Shown here one piece after another: positions 1-6,770 of a stretch of DNA of 12,067 nt. Source of the DNA: VFMC01 sp037131575 (GTDB lineage: Bacteria > Actinomycetota > Acidimicrobiia > Acidimicrobiales > Ilumatobacteraceae); the NCBI GenBank assembly GCA_037131575.1, contig JBAXQV010000088.1:1-12067 (forward strand), given 5' to 3'. The stretch's first letter is position 1; each line of letters starts with the position of its first letter. The notes below the pieces were generated by a model. That model was not told the origin of the DNA. It did no database searches and saw only the letters and a list, made by a program, of their open reading frames with translations. Both the position numbers and the translations under genes were made by a program.

Positions 1-565
1 GCAGAAATGCCGTCACCGTCACCCCTACCGCCAATACCGCTGCCACCCAGATCGGCGAGTCGCTCCAGATGAGCGATCGAGCCACGAGCAATGGCGTGAT
101 GAGCGCACCGATACCGAAGCACAGGTGCAATGCATTCATCGCCGAACCAACCCGCTCGACTGGCTGGCTCCACACCACGAGCGTGTTGCCACCCACATCG
201 ATGACACCACCTGCCAGGCCCAGCAGGGCAAAGAGTGCGGCAATGGCGGGCAGCGACGACAACCCCGACACCACCACGATGGTTGCAGCACCGACCGATG
301 CCCACACGAGCAGCAGACGGTGCCCATGTCCGCGGTCGTAGAAGCGCCCCGCGCCGAACGAACCGACGATGTAGCCGAGCGACGAACTGCTCAACACCAC
401 CCCGCTCGCGGCAATACCTACGCCGGCACGATGCCGCACCCACCCCAGCAACGGACCCGACACCGACAGCATCACGCCGAGCACGATGAACGTGGCGAAA
501 TAGCCCGCCAACGGCGAGCGCCTCGGCGCCGCTGAAGCGGCGGAAGGCAACGAGGCAGAGGGCAC
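1..565 (-). CDS. MFS transporter, N-terminal part (cut by window edge)
   Basis: About 188 N-terminal codons of a multi-pass inner-membrane permease; the C-terminal half lies off the left edge. After a Ser/Ala/Pro-rich start the translation runs through hydrophobic segments (GYFATFIVLGVMLSVSGPLL is the first helix). It has the MFS loop motif GRFYDRGHGHR after the second helix, then GLAGGVIDVGGNTLVVW and MNALHLCFGIGALITPLL. The GG-IDVGGN and MNALH-FGIGA signatures recall the FucP/NaGLT1 (MFSD4-like) sugar-transporter branch, but the substrate cannot be read from this. The start is placed at GTG 565 because the frame is closed by a TGA further upstream, no ATG is available, and a -10-like TACGAT lies 8 nt before it. 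It is divergent from the flavodoxin-fold pair. Confidence 0.8.
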   Translation of the reverse strand, partial: MPSASLPSAASAAPRRSPLAGYFATFIVLGVMLSVSGPLLGWVRHRAGVGIAASGVVLSSSSLGYIVGSFGAGRFYDRGHGHRLLLVWASVGAATIVVVSGLSSLPAIAALFALLGLAGGVIDVGGNTLVVWSQPVERVGSAMNALHLCFGIGALITPLLVARSLIWSDSPIWVAAVLAVGVTVTAFL

Positions 566-579
566 GACACACGATCGTA
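566..579 (-). promoter_or_regulatory. Putative leaderless promoter of the MFS gene
   Basis: On the minus strand TACGAT (579-574) matches the TANNNT -10 pattern and lies 8 nt before the GTG start, with no Shine-Dalgarno in between. This would give a transcript beginning at or next to the start codon. No clear -35 was seen. It sits in the 97-bp divergent gap (566-662), which shows nothing else recognisable. Confidence 0.4.
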
Positions 580-648
580 GAGCACGCTCTCCGGAAGTAC
601 ATCAGTACCGCGACCCGTTCTCTTCTGGGTTGCTGAGCACCTGTCCAG

Positions 649-662
649 TAACGTTGAGCGAC
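649..662 (+). promoter_or_regulatory. Putative leaderless promoter of the oxidoreductase pair
   Basis: TAACGT (649-654) matches TANNNT and is followed by 8 nt and then ATG 663. No good Shine-Dalgarno precedes the ATG. This favours ATG 663 over the in-frame upstream codon at 630, which would lie before the hexamer. Confidence 0.45.
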
Positions 663-1250
663 ATGTCGGTGCTCATAATCGTGGTCCATCCCGACCCCGA
701 CAGCTTCACGCACCGCATTGCCGACCGCATCGTCACCACGCTGCAGGAGCAGGACCGTGCTGTTGTGTGGGTCGATCTCTATGCGGCTGGCTTCAGCGCA
801 GCAATGTCGCCAGCCGAAATCGCTGCGTATCAGAGCGAAAATCCCGTTCTCGACCCACTGGTGATGGACCAGATCAGTCACATCTCGAGTTGCGAGACCC
901 TGGTGTTCGTGTACCCAACATGGTGGAGTGGCCTCCCGGCGGTGTTGAAGGGTTGGCTCGATCGGGTGATGGTGCCCGGTGTGGCGTTTCGGTTCAATGA
1001 GCAGGGCAAGGTGCGCCCGGCGCTCACCCACGTGAAGCGGATCGTCGGTGTGAGCACCTACGAGACGCGGTGGTTGAGCACCAAGACGGTCAACGACAAC
1101 GGTCGCCGCAAACTGTTGCGGGCCATGCGGTTGAGTACCGGGCTCACCACTCGCGCCGGCTGGCTCAGCCTCCACGACGTCAATGTGAAGACACCCGAGC
1201 AGTGCGCTCGGTTCCTCGAGCGGGTGGAACGATTGGCGGCACGCCTGTGA
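663..1250 (+). CDS. Flavodoxin-fold NAD(P)H oxidoreductase, first paralog
   Basis: A 195-aa protein of the Flavodoxin_2 / NAD(P)H:quinone oxidoreductase family, predicted to be a cytoplasmic FMN or FAD enzyme passing two electrons from NAD(P)H to quinones or similar acceptors. The N-terminus MSVLIIVVHPDPDSFTHRIA is the typical first strand plus phosphate-binding loop. VYPTWWSGLPAVLKGWLDRV, about residues 82-101, is the family signature around the flavin and the dimer contact, followed by PGVAF. The start at ATG 663 puts the beta-strand at the N-terminus as in relatives. Its last codon overlaps the start of a paralog by 4 nt (GTGA), so the two are surely co-transcribed and translationally coupled. 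The physiological substrate is unknown. Confidence 0.85.
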   Translation: MSVLIIVVHPDPDSFTHRIADRIVTTLQEQDRAVVWVDLYAAGFSAAMSPAEIAAYQSENPVLDPLVMDQISHISSCETLVFVYPTWWSGLPAVLKGWLDRVMVPGVAFRFNEQGKVRPALTHVKRIVGVSTYETRWLSTKTVNDNGRRKLLRAMRLSTGLTTRAGWLSLHDVNVKTPEQCARFLERVERLAARL

Positions 1251-1849
1251 ACGTATACGTGGTGTACTGCCATCCCCGCCCTCAGTCGTTCACCAATGCC
1301 GCCCTGCAGCGAACCATCGCCGGCCTGCAACGCGGCGGACACGATGTTCGCATCACCGATCTGTACGGCGATGGCTTCGCTCCTGAACTCTCGCGAGAAG
1401 AGTGGGCTGCCCGCGCCCAGTTCGCTCCAGCCTTTCCACCGCTACCCGACGACCTCGTCGCCTCAGCTGAGCTGCTGCGCTGGTGCGAGGCGCTGGTGAT
1501 GGTGTACCCCACCTGGTGGTCGGGGCAGCCTGGCATGTTGAAGGGTTGGGTGGACCGCGTGCTTGCCCCCGGTGTCGCGTACACCTACCAGGAGGGCACC
1601 ACCCAGGTCGCCCCAATGCTCACGAACATCAAACGCCTGGTGGCTGTCACCACTCACGGCTCGTCAAAGCTCGTCAACTCGCTTCAGGGAGAACCCGGCA
1701 AACGGACGCTTACTCGAGCCATCCGCTCGATGTGTTCGCGCCGCTGCCGTACCACCTGGGTGGCCCTCTATGGCATCGACAGGGCTTCAGAGGAGCGCCG
1801 CACGAAGTTCCTCGACCGCGTCGAACGAACGATGGCCGCGCTGCGCTGA
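1247..1849 (+). CDS. Flavodoxin-fold NAD(P)H oxidoreductase, second paralog
   Basis: A 200-aa protein of the same family as its upstream neighbour. The start is GTG 1247, inside the GTGA overlap with the preceding stop; the open frame extends further upstream but only antiparallel to nothing conserved and across the first gene. The N-terminus VNVYVVYCHPRPQSFTNAAL matches the first paralog's opening strand and loop. VMVYPTWWSGQPGMLKGWVD carries the same signature, followed by APGVAYTY. The C-terminal thirds diverge more: here it has TTHGSSKLVNSLQGEPGKR where the first paralog has STYETRWLSTKTVNDNGRR. These enzymes usually work as homodimers, so a heterodimer is possible but is inference. It converges on the anti-sigma gene with a 21-bp gap in which I see no terminator. 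Confidence 0.85.
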   Translation: MNVYVVYCHPRPQSFTNAALQRTIAGLQRGGHDVRITDLYGDGFAPELSREEWAARAQFAPAFPPLPDDLVASAELLRWCEALVMVYPTWWSGQPGMLKGWVDRVLAPGVAYTYQEGTTQVAPMLTNIKRLVAVTTHGSSKLVNSLQGEPGKRTLTRAIRSMCSRRCRTTWVALYGIDRASEERRTKFLDRVERTMAALR

Positions 1850-1870
1850 ACAACGGCACCAGTATCCGGG

Positions 1871-2620
1871 CTAGGCCAACGTACCCGCAAAGGCTCCATC
1901 GGGGTTACCGTTCGACACCACACCTCCGGCAACTTCCACCGTGAGCACTACTTGCGACACAGGTGCCGCCACGCTGAACGAGGCGACCGTGGGAGCATCG
2001 CCGAGCACGCCCATGGAGATCACCTTGTCGCCCACCACACCCCACAATTGGTACGTGTGGTCAGGGGCCAATGGTGGCAGCGCATCGGCCACCAGATACC
2101 CGTGCCCAGACTGGTCGACCATCACCTCGGCCACTTCGGTACCCGCCGCGCCGGTGAGATGAGCCAGCCGGGTGCCTGGCGCACGCCGAGCAGTGTCGGC
2201 CGCTGCTGCCAACGAGGCCTGCGGCGCACGATGGCGGGTAACCACGCTGCCCCCGGCGAAGGCCAGCACGCCGACGGATGCTGCCACAGCCAAGACCGCT
2301 GGCCAAGCCAGGCGACCTTGCCGCGATCGAGCGCGACGACGGGCTGAGCCGGCAGAAAAGTCGACCACATCGGCCAACTCGCCGCGTGCAGTCGCCCCAC
2401 TCTCGTCGAGTTCGCCAGCGATGCGGTCCCACAACCCTTCGGGGGCACGCACGCCGCTCCAGGCCAGCATGGCGGCAGCCCCACGGTGTTCGGCAACCTC
2501 CTGTCGAGCCCGCGGATTCACGCGGAGGTATTCGTCGACGGCGCGACGCTCGTCGTCGCTCACGGCGTCGAGCGCATACGCGCCGAGCAGTTCGTCAAGT
2601 CGTTGTTCATCTGCGCTCAT
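1871..2620 (-). CDS. RskA-like membrane anti-sigma factor
   Basis: A 249-aa single-pass membrane protein that should bind and hold inactive the ECF sigma factor encoded just upstream. Residues 1-55 form the anti-sigma domain, with LLGAYALDAVSDDERRAVDE, which closely resembles the N-terminus of mycobacterial RskA. It has no HXXXCXXC zinc motif. A basic stretch (RRRARSR, about 94-100) precedes a membrane helix at about 104-127. The rest is an extracytoplasmic RskA C-terminal domain with HTYQLWGVVGDKVISMG and VVLTVEVAGG. Known RskA-type proteins release sigma after regulated intramembrane proteolysis; that this one does is inference. Its ATG overlaps the sigma stop codon by 4 nt (ATGA), which indicates coupled translation. 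Confidence 0.9.
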   Translation of the reverse strand: MSADEQRLDELLGAYALDAVSDDERRAVDEYLRVNPRARQEVAEHRGAAAMLAWSGVRAPEGLWDRIAGELDESGATARGELADVVDFSAGSARRRARSRQGRLAWPAVLAVAASVGVLAFAGGSVVTRHRAPQASLAAAADTARRAPGTRLAHLTGAAGTEVAEVMVDQSGHGYLVADALPPLAPDHTYQLWGVVGDKVISMGVLGDAPTVASFSVAAPVSQVVLTVEVAGGVVSNGNPDGAFAGTLA

Positions 2621-3174
2621 AGGTCACCCGCCGTCATTCCTGCCGCCTGCAGATTCGCCCGAAGGCGCTTCAACCCGCTGCGGATCCGACTCTTTACCGT
2701 TCCCTCGGCTTCACCGAGTTGTGCCGCCACCTCACGATAGGTGCGGCCACCGAAATAGGCCAGTTCAAGCGCCGCCCGTTCGCCTGGATGGAGCATCTGC
2801 ATTGCCCCTCGTACCTGCTCGGCCAACGCCAGGTCCCATACCTGCAGGTCGAGGTCGTAACTTTCCTCAGGGGCGGCGACAGCATCGCGTTCTTCGCGCT
2901 TGCGCCTCGACGCATCGGCACGCAGCAGGTCGATCGCTCGGCCGTGCGCGTTCGAAAGCAGGAAGCTGCGCAGCGCGCCGCGCTCGGGGTCGAATCGCTC
3001 GGGGTTACGCCACAGCCGCAGAAACACTTCCTGCACCACTTCTTCGGCAGCGGCCTGATTCCCGAGAATGCGTCGCGCCAACCCGAACACCACACCCGAA
3101 TGCCGACGGTAGATCTCGGCGAGGGCCGAATGCTGGTAGCGCGCGACAGCGAGCACCAGGCTCGCATCCGACAT
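2617..3174 (-). CDS. ECF RNA polymerase sigma factor (SigK-like)
   Basis: A 185-aa sigma-70 family protein with regions 2 and 4 only. Region 2 spans YQHSALAEIYRRHSGVVFGL through the polymerase-binding and -10-recognition helices (AAEEVVQEVFLRLWRNPERF, ALRSFLLSNAHGRAIDLLR). Region 4 has LHPGERAALELAYFGGRTYREV and the recognition helix EGTVKSRIRSGLKRL. There is no C-terminal extension, so control should come from the partner anti-sigma encoded downstream. ATG 3174 is chosen because the domain begins right after it. GTG 3195, or a longer form from 3273 overlapping the methyltransferase gene, is also open in frame. An ECF-type promoter lies at 3229-3252. The SigK-like label rests on the RskA-like partner, so it is tentative. 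Confidence 0.9.
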   Translation of the reverse strand: MSDASLVLAVARYQHSALAEIYRRHSGVVFGLARRILGNQAAAEEVVQEVFLRLWRNPERFDPERGALRSFLLSNAHGRAIDLLRADASRRKREERDAVAAPEESYDLDLQVWDLALAEQVRGAMQMLHPGERAALELAYFGGRTYREVAAQLGEAEGTVKSRIRSGLKRLRANLQAAGMTAGDL

Positions 3175-3228
3175 CGCTCGCTCATCGTCTCGCACATCAT
3201 CTCTACGGAGCCGGGCATCGTCTGGATG

Positions 3229-3252
3229 AACGTTGGTGCGAACTTTTCGTTC
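3229..3252 (-). promoter_or_regulatory. ECF-type promoter, probably autoregulatory
   Basis: On the minus strand GAAC (3252-3249) is followed by exactly 16 nt and CGTT (3232-3229), the GGAAC-N16/17-CGTY architecture used by many actinobacterial ECF sigma factors. The GAAC overlaps the TGA stop of the upstream methyltransferase gene (stop at 3253-3251). Transcription would start near 3222, about 48 nt before ATG 3174. GAAC also forms a short inverted repeat with GTTC at 3243-3240. Autoregulation is inferred from position and motif. Confidence 0.55.
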
Positions 3253-4459
3253 AGGTCGCAGCCTCCCTGACAAAGCGGCTCACCACCTCTACATGATGGG
3301 TTTGCGGGAACAGGTCGAGCGCCACCGCATGGTCGAGGCGATATCCGGCACGCACGAGCGACGCCGAGTCGCGAGCCATGGCCACCGGGTCACAACTCAC
3401 GAGAATCAGTGTGCCCGCCCCGCATGCCGCCAACCGTGTCACAGCTTCCCCGCCCAGCCCAGTACGCGCCGGGTCGGCGATCACCACATCGGCAGCAATG
3501 GGTTGCCACTGTTCGAGCGGCGAGCACACCACTTCAGCCGACCGGTCGGCGAGGTTCACCACGGCATCGCGAACAGCGCTCGCCGAGCCTTCGACCAGCA
3601 TCACGTGAGTGTCGGCCGGAACTGCGGCAGCGGCGAACAGCCCCACCCCGCCATACGCGTCGATCACCACACGCGCTGTGGTCAACGCCTCACCGGCCAC
3701 CTCGCGAACGGTGTGCACCAACAATTCGGCTGCAGCGGGCCCCGACTGGAAGAACGACAACGCGCTCACCTGCAGCGATACACCAGCCACCGTCTCGTGC
3801 ACCCGTGCGCGAGGGCCACGCGCCGCCGACCGAGGCAGCCCCTTGGCCCAGGCGTACTCGGGCGTCCACCACACACTGCTCTCACCACTCGCCACACCCA
3901 CACGAATCGACACTTCCTCGGCGCCGGGAACCTCGAGTTCGCGCATCAACGACGCCAGTTGCGGATGCGCGATGGGGCAGTCGTCGAGCACCACCACCTC
4001 TCGGCTGCGAGGCATGCGCAGCCCTAGTCGACCGCCATCGCCAATGGCGAAACGCATCGAGGTGCGATAGCCCCACTCGGGCACACTGGCACCACGATGA
4101 ACCTCGACATCGGGCATCTTGGCCGTGCGGCGCAATGCTTCGCGCACCAGGCCCACCTTCCAGTCGAGGTGCGCCGCGAATCGAGCTTGCTGCCAATCGC
4201 ACCCTCCACAACCGAGCGCCACCGCAGGGCAAGGGGGCCCATGCCGCTCGGGCGATGGTTCCACCAGGGCACGAACCTTGGCCCGAGCGAAGTCGCGCTT
4301 GCGCTGCACGATGTGGACGTCGACCACCTCACCTGGAAGCGCGCCGGCCACGAACACCACGCGTCCGTCGGGCAGTCGACCCAGCCCTTCACCACCCGAC
4401 ACCAGCCGTTCGATGGTGACCCGCGCGTCATCGGGTTGATCGCTCTGGCCAGAAAACAC
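3251..4459 (-). CDS. RlmD/TrmA-family RNA (uracil-5-)methyltransferase
   Basis: A 402-aa SAM-dependent enzyme that should methylate C5 of a uridine in 23S rRNA; relatives also act on tRNA, so the target is not certain. An N-terminal TRAM RNA-binding domain (about 8-65) is followed by a predicted 4Fe-4S site: C77, C84, C87 in CPAVALGCGGC, and C161 in LDDCPIAHP. The spacing C-X6-C-X2-C is one residue longer than in E. coli RlmD. The methyltransferase core has FFQSG (236-240), the SAM loop DAYGGVGLF (267-275), DPARTGLG (from 329), the catalytic Cys356 in VSCDP and the general-base-type Glu391 in FPQTHHVEVV. The start GTG 4459 lies 6 nt after a -10-like hexamer. It faces away from rpe, and downstream lies the sigma/anti-sigma pair. 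Confidence 0.9.
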   Translation of the reverse strand: MFSGQSDQPDDARVTIERLVSGGEGLGRLPDGRVVFVAGALPGEVVDVHIVQRKRDFARAKVRALVEPSPERHGPPCPAVALGCGGCDWQQARFAAHLDWKVGLVREALRRTAKMPDVEVHRGASVPEWGYRTSMRFAIGDGGRLGLRMPRSREVVVLDDCPIAHPQLASLMRELEVPGAEEVSIRVGVASGESSVWWTPEYAWAKGLPRSAARGPRARVHETVAGVSLQVSALSFFQSGPAAAELLVHTVREVAGEALTTARVVIDAYGGVGLFAAAAVPADTHVMLVEGSASAVRDAVVNLADRSAEVVCSPLEQWQPIAADVVIADPARTGLGGEAVTRLAACGAGTLILVSCDPVAMARDSASLVRAGYRLDHAVALDLFPQTHHVEVVSRFVREAAT

Positions 4460-4465
4460 GCTGCA

Positions 4466-4484
4466 AGGGTACGCCGACTACCCT
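4466..4484. promoter_or_regulatory. Back-to-back leaderless promoter, methyltransferase and rpe
   Basis: The 31-bp gap between two divergent GTG starts holds AGGGTA (4466-4471) and TACCCT (4479-4484), mirror images separated by 7 bp. Read outward, each is TACCCT, then exactly 6 nt, then GTG: the minus-strand copy leads to GTG 4459 and the plus-strand copy to GTG 4491. TACCCT fits the TANNNT -10 pattern, and the spacing implies leaderless mRNAs on both sides. No Shine-Dalgarno is present for either gene. Any -35 contacts would fall inside the opposite gene's first codons. Confidence 0.55.
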
Positions 4485-4490
4485 GGCGAT

Positions 4491-5225
4491 GTGACTGATC
4501 CTGCTTCGACATTTGCGTCATCTGCACCGTCGCCCAGTGGCGTTCGACGTGTCGAGATCGCCCCGAGCGTGCTGCCAGCCGATTTCAGCAAACTCGGTGA
4601 CGAACTCGCCGCTCTCGAAGCAGCCGGTGTCGACCGCATTCACTGGGATGTGATGGACGGCCAGTTCGTACCCAACCTCACGGTGGGTCCGCCGGTCATC
4701 GCTTCGTCGCGTCGGCATTGCTCGTTGCCGTTCGAGGCGCACCTCATGGTGTACACACCCGATGTGATGGCGGCCGACTACATCGCTGCCGGGTGCTCGC
4801 GGCTCATCGTGCACGCCGAGGCCTGCACCCATTTGCACCGCACACTCGGCAACATCAACTCACTCGGCGCGTCGGCCGCTGTGGCCATCAACCCGGCCAC
4901 TCCGGCCTCAGCGGTGGCTCATGTGCTCGATCTGGTCGACCTGGTGTTGGTGATGACTGTGAACCCCGGCTTCGGTGGTCAGAAATACATCGCCTCGATG
5001 GAGCCCAAGGTGCGTGAGGTGCGTGCACTCATCGAGGCGGCGGGGTTGAGCGATCGCGTCGCCGTCGAGGTCGACGGCGGTATCGGGCCCTCCACCGTGG
5101 CTGCTGCTGCGAGTGCCGGTGCCACCGTGTTCGTGGCCGGCAGCGCACTGTTCAACCACCCCGATGGCCTCGCTCATGCTGTGAGCGACCTGCGCGCACG
5201 CGCCGCTGCCGCCAGCATCGCCTGA
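4491..5225 (+). CDS. rpe: Ribulose-phosphate 3-epimerase
   Basis: A 244-aa TIM-barrel enzyme interconverting D-ribulose 5-phosphate and D-xylulose 5-phosphate in the pentose phosphate (and, if present, Calvin) pathway, in the cytoplasm. The barrel starts at VEIAPSVLPADFSKLG (from 21). Metal and catalytic residues are visible: H51 and D53 in RIHWDVMDGQFVPN, H84 in FEAHLMV, and D195 in VEVDGGIGPS. The phosphate-loop region includes MTVNPGFGGQKYI (155-167). A Ser/Ala/Pro-rich N-terminal extension of about 20 residues precedes the first strand; the extension is kept because GTG 4491 fits the -10 spacing. It converges on the next gene with only 3 bp between the stop codons. Confidence 0.95.
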   Translation: MTDPASTFASSAPSPSGVRRVEIAPSVLPADFSKLGDELAALEAAGVDRIHWDVMDGQFVPNLTVGPPVIASSRRHCSLPFEAHLMVYTPDVMAADYIAAGCSRLIVHAEACTHLHRTLGNINSLGASAAVAINPATPASAVAHVLDLVDLVLVMTVNPGFGGQKYIASMEPKVREVRALIEAAGLSDRVAVEVDGGIGPSTVAAAASAGATVFVAGSALFNHPDGLAHAVSDLRARAAAASIA

Positions 5226-5228
5226 CCG

Positions 5229-5927
5229 TTACGACAACAGGCGGCGCACGGCGCGGCCGAGGCCGAACACGGCGTGCTTCACCAGCACCAGTGCCACCAA
5301 ACCGGCCAGCACCAGACCCACTGCTTCGAGTACCACCAACAGCAGCGACCGATTCGCCGTGCTGATGGGCGCCAACACGCCGGTCTCGATGGTGCCCCCA
5401 TCGGCCCGCAGGGTGCGCACCGGGTCGTCGATCGAGGGGCAGTTCGCCACCGACGGGTTCACGCCGGCCACACCGCTGCCCCCGAACAGCGGGCGTGCAC
5501 GCAGCACACGCGACACGAGTGCCCGCACGGTGCTGTCGGCCCCCGCGCCCACCAGGTAGGTGGTACCGATGTCGAGCAACTGCACATCGTCGCCGAAGCG
5601 CACATCTACTTCGCCGTTCAGGGTGAACCCGTCGAGCGTGCCTGAACGCACCTGTTCGACGGAGAACCGCGCGGTCTGTTCATCGCGTTTCACCAGCGTG
5701 CCGAGAAACACCGCTTGCTCACGATCGGGTGCAGCGCAGCCTGCTGGCACCGGGATGAGCCGAGTGGACACGAAGTTGGGATCGTCGATGGCAGGAAGGG
5801 CAGGCACCGGGGTGGGCGCGGGCAGATCGCCGGCGAGCACAGTGCCACCGCCGGCACCGAGCGCGGCGAGGCCAAGCGCTACAGCCAGCAACCGGCCACC
5901 TGCTCGACACCGCCCGAACCGCTTCAC
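5229..5927 (-). CDS. Secreted/membrane-anchored protein of unknown function
   Basis: A 232-aa protein that I do not recognise as a named family. It begins VKRFGRCRAGGRLLAVALG: a basic N-region followed by a hydrophobic stretch to about residue 32, a likely signal peptide ending near VLAG. A Pro-rich linker (DLPAPTPVPALPAID) follows. The extracytoplasmic domain has two cysteines (CAAPDREQ and ANCPSIDD) and beta-rich text such as AVFLGTLVKRDEQTARFSVE and GEVDVRFGDDVQLLDIGTTY, which loosely resembles netrin/TIMP-like OB-fold domains. A C-terminal membrane helix (about 194-216) ends in a basic tail (GRAVRRLLS). Start GTG 5927 is 7 nt after TAGCGT. It lies downstream of the enoyl-CoA hydratase gene on the same strand, with a 53-bp gap. 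Confidence 0.75.
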   Translation of the reverse strand: MKRFGRCRAGGRLLAVALGLAALGAGGGTVLAGDLPAPTPVPALPAIDDPNFVSTRLIPVPAGCAAPDREQAVFLGTLVKRDEQTARFSVEQVRSGTLDGFTLNGEVDVRFGDDVQLLDIGTTYLVGAGADSTVRALVSRVLRARPLFGGSGVAGVNPSVANCPSIDDPVRTLRADGGTIETGVLAPISTANRSLLLVVLEAVGLVLAGLVALVLVKHAVFGLGRAVRRLLS

Positions 5928-5940
5928 CCACCCCACGCTA
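5928..5940 (-). promoter_or_regulatory. Putative leaderless promoter of the secreted protein gene
   Basis: On the minus strand TAGCGT (5940-5935) fits TANNNT and is followed by 7 nt and then GTG 5927. A second in-frame GTG overlaps the hexamer itself and so is a less likely start. No Shine-Dalgarno is evident. Confidence 0.4.
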
Positions 5941-5980
5941 GTGAGCGTCGGCCTGAACGGGGTGGCAGGGGCCGTATAGG

Positions 5981-6748
5981 TCAGCGGCCCTCGAACCGAG
6001 GGTCTCGCTTCTGCACAAAAGCAGCCATCGCCTCGGCGGTGTCCTTCGTGGAGAAGTTCACCGTTTGGGCCATGCCCTCGTCGTCGAGCGCCTCTTCGAG
6101 CGTCACGTTCATCGAGTTGCTGAGCATGCGCTTGGTCATCGCCAGCGCAATGGGCGGTCCGGCGGCCAGGCGGCGAGCCCAGTCGGCCACGAACTCGTCG
6201 AGTTGGGCATCGTCGACCACCCGGTTCACCAACCCGATACGTTCGGCCTCCGCGGCGTCGATGATGTCGGCCAGCAGGGCGAGTTCTTTCGCCTTGTGCA
6301 TTCCCACGATGCGTGGCAGCAACCAACTCCCGCCAAAGTCGACCGACAGGCCGCGCCGGGCGAAGATCTCCGAGAATCGAGCGTTGGTGCTGGCCACCAC
6401 CAAGTCGGCGCCCAATGCCATGTTGCAACCAGCGCCCACGGCCACACCCCGCACCTTGGCGATGACAGGCTGCGGCAAACGAGCCAGCGCCAGGCACACG
6501 TCGCCCACATGGCGCATATTGGCGAGTTGGTGGTTGTCGAGCCCACCGCCCGTGAGGTCGGCACCCGAGCAGAACGCCCCACCGGCACCGGTGATGATGA
6601 CGGCTCGATCGCTGCTGGAGGCGGCAATCTCGCGGAAGGTGGCGAGCAATTCGTCCCACATTGCCCCGTTGATGGCGTTCTTCTTCTCCGGGCGGTTCAA
6701 CGTGATGGTGACGATGCCGTCGGCGCGTTGTACATCGATGGTTTCCAC
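5981..6748 (-). CDS. Enoyl-CoA hydratase/isomerase family protein
   Basis: A 255-aa crotonase-fold protein, acting on a CoA thioester in fatty-acid or aromatic-acid breakdown. The oxyanion-hole segments are AFCSGADLTGG and GVAVGAGCNMALGADLVVA. The active-site stretch FARRGLSVDFGGSWLLPRIV has Asp where PaaG-type isomerases have Asp, and Phe where crotonase has its first catalytic Glu. A Glu in MHKAKELALL lines up with the second crotonase Glu. This favours a PaaG-like isomerase or atypical hydratase over classic crotonase, but the substrate is unknown. The frame is open to ATG 6793, but GTG 6748 is preferred: the domain begins at VETIDVQRADG and TATCGT lies 8 nt upstream. Confidence 0.9.
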   Translation of the reverse strand: METIDVQRADGIVTITLNRPEKKNAINGAMWDELLATFREIAASSSDRAVIITGAGGAFCSGADLTGGGLDNHQLANMRHVGDVCLALARLPQPVIAKVRGVAVGAGCNMALGADLVVASTNARFSEIFARRGLSVDFGGSWLLPRIVGMHKAKELALLADIIDAAEAERIGLVNRVVDDAQLDEFVADWARRLAAGPPIALAMTKRMLSNSMNVTLEEALDDEGMAQTVNFSTKDTAEAMAAFVQKRDPRFEGR

Positions 6749-6756
6749 GCCGACCG

Positions 6757-6764
6757 ACGATACT
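6757..6764. promoter_or_regulatory. Overlapping divergent -10 elements (22-bp promoter)
   Basis: Between GTG 6748 (minus) and ATG 6771 (plus) the octamer ACGATACT (6757-6764) contains two interleaved -10 elements. TATCGT is read on the minus strand (6762-6757), 8 nt before the GTG. GATACT is read on the plus strand (6759-6764), 6 nt before the ATG; it keeps the two most conserved positions (A at 2, T at 6). Both transcripts would be leaderless. Confidence 0.45.
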
Positions 6765-6770
6765 GAGGGG

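Noticed and set aside
69..535. Plus-strand frames opposite the MFS gene
   Set aside because: They lack hydrophobic or domain structure, whereas the minus strand gives clear MFS helices and motifs in one uninterrupted frame.
2172..3296. 374-codon plus-strand open frame across the sigma/anti-sigma genes
   Set aside because: It is Arg/Pro/Ser-rich without domain features and is antisense to two genes with clear family motifs and a 4-nt coupled overlap.
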